A stretch of DNA of 64,000 bases from NCBI RefSeq assembly GCF_000968375.1, contig NZ_CP009933.1, positions 2,480,001 to 2,544,000 of the forward strand, given 5' to 3'. Below are positions 62,737 through 64,000 of this stretch, in pieces; within the stretch, counting starts at the first letter, position 1; the number at the start of each line of letters is the position of its first letter. Both the position numbers and the translations under genes were made by a program. This stretch comes from Clostridium scatologenes. GTDB lineage: Bacteria; Bacillota; Clostridia; Clostridiales; Clostridiaceae. Below the pieces are notes generated by a model. It was not told the DNA's origin. It made no database searches and worked only from the letters and a program-made list of their open reading frames with translations.

Positions 62737-63156
62737 TTATTCCTCTACATATGAATCAGTAATCTTTTTACACATCTTTACAAAGCAATCCATTTCCTTT
62801 TCTGTAAGAGTATTTTCAATTAAATCCATAATTTTATTTCTAAACTTTTCTGATCTAACTAAAAAATCTTTACCAGCTTGAGTAATTAGGATATCATAAT
62901 TTCTTCGGTCGGTTTTTCGACGCTGCTGAATAATGTATTCTTTTTCTAATAAACGTTTTGTTAGCTTAGACATACCAGGCTGAGAAATTCCTCGAATTTC
63001 TGCCAGTTCTTTTGTAGTCTTAGGACCTTGCTTATCTAAAATATCCAGTACATTATACTGTGCTGTTGTTACTCCATCAATATTAAAACTATTAATATTA
63101 CTTATAATCATACATTGAAAAGGAATATAGTATTCTTCCAGTTCTTTTTTAGGCAT
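62737..63156 (-). CDS. MarR-family transcriptional regulator
   Basis: A 139-residue winged-helix regulator (KTTKELAEIRGISQPGMSKLTKRLLEKEYI; wing RRKTDRRNYDILIT). ATG 63156 has AGGAG 9 bases upstream; ATG 63162 is closer. It lies 8-14 bases after the UvrA-like gene on the same strand, so it probably belongs to that operon and may control it in response to a drug. Confidence 0.87.
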   Translation of the reverse strand: MPKKELEEYYIPFQCMIISNINSFNIDGVTTAQYNVLDILDKQGPKTTKELAEIRGISQPGMSKLTKRLLEKEYIIQQRRKTDRRNYDILITQAGKDFLVRSEKFRNKIMDLIENTLTEKEMDCFVKMCKKITDSYVEE

Positions 63157-63169
63157 AAGCATTTTCTCC

Positions 63170-64000
63170 TTAATTTATATATTTCTTTAAATACTTTCCT
63201 GTTATGGATGTTTCGCTATTTATTAAATCTTTAGGTACTCCTTCAAACATTATATTACCACCATTTTCACCCGCAAAGGGACCTAAATCAATAGCCCAAT
63301 CTGCTTGGCTTATAATATCTAAATTATGCTCTATGACAATTACAGTACTGCCATTATCAACAAGACGATTTAAAATTTTTACAAGCTGTGATATATCTGA
63401 CATATGAAGTCCTGTTGAGGGTTCATCTAATACATATATATTTCCATGACTTTCAAGTTCTGAAGCAAGTTTTACTCTTTGTAGTTCACCACCAGATAAA
63501 GTGTTTAAAGGTTGACCAAGAGTAATATATGTAATTCCAACATCCACTAGTCTTTTTAGTATAGCACATATTTCTTTTTCATTGAAAAAATCTAAAGCTT
63601 CTTCCACTGTCATATTCAAAACTTCGCTTATATTTTTGCCACCAAATTTATAGGTTAAAACTTCATCTGTAAAGCGATGTCCCTGACATACCTCGCATAC
63701 AGTAGTAACTGTATCCATAAATGCTAAATCTGTATAAGTTATTCCTAAGCCCTTACAGTTTTGGCAAGCCCCCTTAGAATTAAAGCTGAATAAAGAAGAC
63801 TTAACATGATTGGCTTTTGAAAATATTTCTCTTATGCCATCAAATATTCCTGTAAAAGTAGCAATGTTAGATCTCTTTGAAGCTTGTATTGCTTTTTGAT
63901 TAATGAAAACTGTATTAGGATAAAATTTAGGAAGTACCTGATTAATTAATGTGCTCTTACCTGAACCTGCAACTCCAGTTACAACTGTCATAACACCTTT
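63170..64000 (-). CDS. UvrA-like ABC ATPase, C-terminal part (5' end outside window)
   Basis: About 277 residues from the second ATPase half of a UvrA paralogue. Walker A GVAGSGKSTL is followed by the zinc-binding cysteines CQNCKGLG...CEVCQGHR, the signature LNTLSGGELQRVKLASEL, Walker B YVLDEPSTGLH and the switch EHNLD. Stand-alone UvrA2/DrrC-like proteins of this type are linked with drug resistance. The N-terminal part is beyond the right edge of the window. A MarR gene follows directly. Confidence 0.9.
   Translation of the reverse strand, partial: KGVMTVVTGVAGSGKSTLINQVLPKFYPNTVFINQKAIQASKRSNIATFTGIFDGIREIFSKANHVKSSLFSFNSKGACQNCKGLGITYTDLAFMDTVTTVCEVCQGHRFTDEVLTYKFGGKNISEVLNMTVEEALDFFNEKEICAILKRLVDVGITYITLGQPLNTLSGGELQRVKLASELESHGNIYVLDEPSTGLHMSDISQLVKILNRLVDNGSTVIVIEHNLDIISQADWAIDLGPFAGENGGNIMFEGVPKDLINSETSITGKYLKKYIN

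Overview
The window comes from a low-G+C, anaerobic Firmicute, most likely a saccharolytic or solvent-forming species of Clostridium sensu stricto. The grounds are the strongly A/T-biased codons, AGGAGG-type ribosome sites with TTG and GTG starts, an EFR1-type ferredoxin-flavodoxin protein, a clostridial agr locus, and a xylose locus laid out like the XylFII-LytS-YesN / XylFGH system described in C. beijerinckii. No rRNA, tRNA or CRISPR array was seen.

Layout. 1-4.2 kb: end of a two-component system and an ABC-2 type exporter. 4.3-13.5 kb: nox, a zinc-ribbon protein, a TipAL-like MerR regulator, lplA, an esterase, a nucleoside hydrolase and a membrane protein, interspersed with long palindromic repeats at 7.57-8.67 and 11.09-11.52 kb that look like a small non-autonomous element family. 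13.8-17.1 kb: an agr quorum-sensing locus in which agrBD runs convergently into agrAC, with the two stop codons overlapping. 17.2-22.3 kb: a Crp-type regulator with an SDR, a MarR-regulated efflux pump, an HXXEE protein and a TetR regulator. 22.3-29.7 kb: a carbohydrate or polyol operon (GPH symporter, SDR, zinc dehydrogenase, split transketolase) divergent from an AraC-type activator. 29.9-31.1 kb: a second TipAL-like regulator with a duplicated C-terminal unit. 31.1-38.9 kb: a xylose-type ABC transporter and its three-component sensor; the lytS-like kinase gene has two breaks, both in homopolymer tracts.

39.2-44.0 kb: a secreted repeat protein, an EFR1 protein, a translational GTPase of the TetM/EF-G class fused to a C-terminal Rae1/YacP-like NYN nuclease domain, and an MGMT-family protein. 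44.5-53.2 kb is a defence island: a zeta-type toxin with a 54-residue upstream partner, then a complete Wadjet operon in the order jetD-A-B-C. 53.5-57.0 kb: three genes in tight order encoding two U32-like proteins and a truncated UvrC-like GIY-YIG protein. 57.2-62.6 kb is a complete beta-lactam response locus: a B1 metallo-beta-lactamase and a MecA-like PBP, divergent from blaI-blaR1, with three BlaI dyads over two good promoters. The window ends with a MarR regulator and the C-terminal part of a UvrA-like ATPase.

The points most worth a second look are the GTPase-nuclease fusion, the agr peptide and its convergent layout, the giant-hairpin repeat family, the broken xylose sensor kinase, the kinase-less transketolase operon, the U32/UvrC-like operon and the short zeta partner. 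Local regulatory motifs were also found by eye: 19-bp-spacer MerR promoters at three genes, 18-bp MarR operators at two genes, and a 21-bp-phased direct repeat upstream of the AraC gene. All family calls rest on reading the translated proteins; no database search was run.
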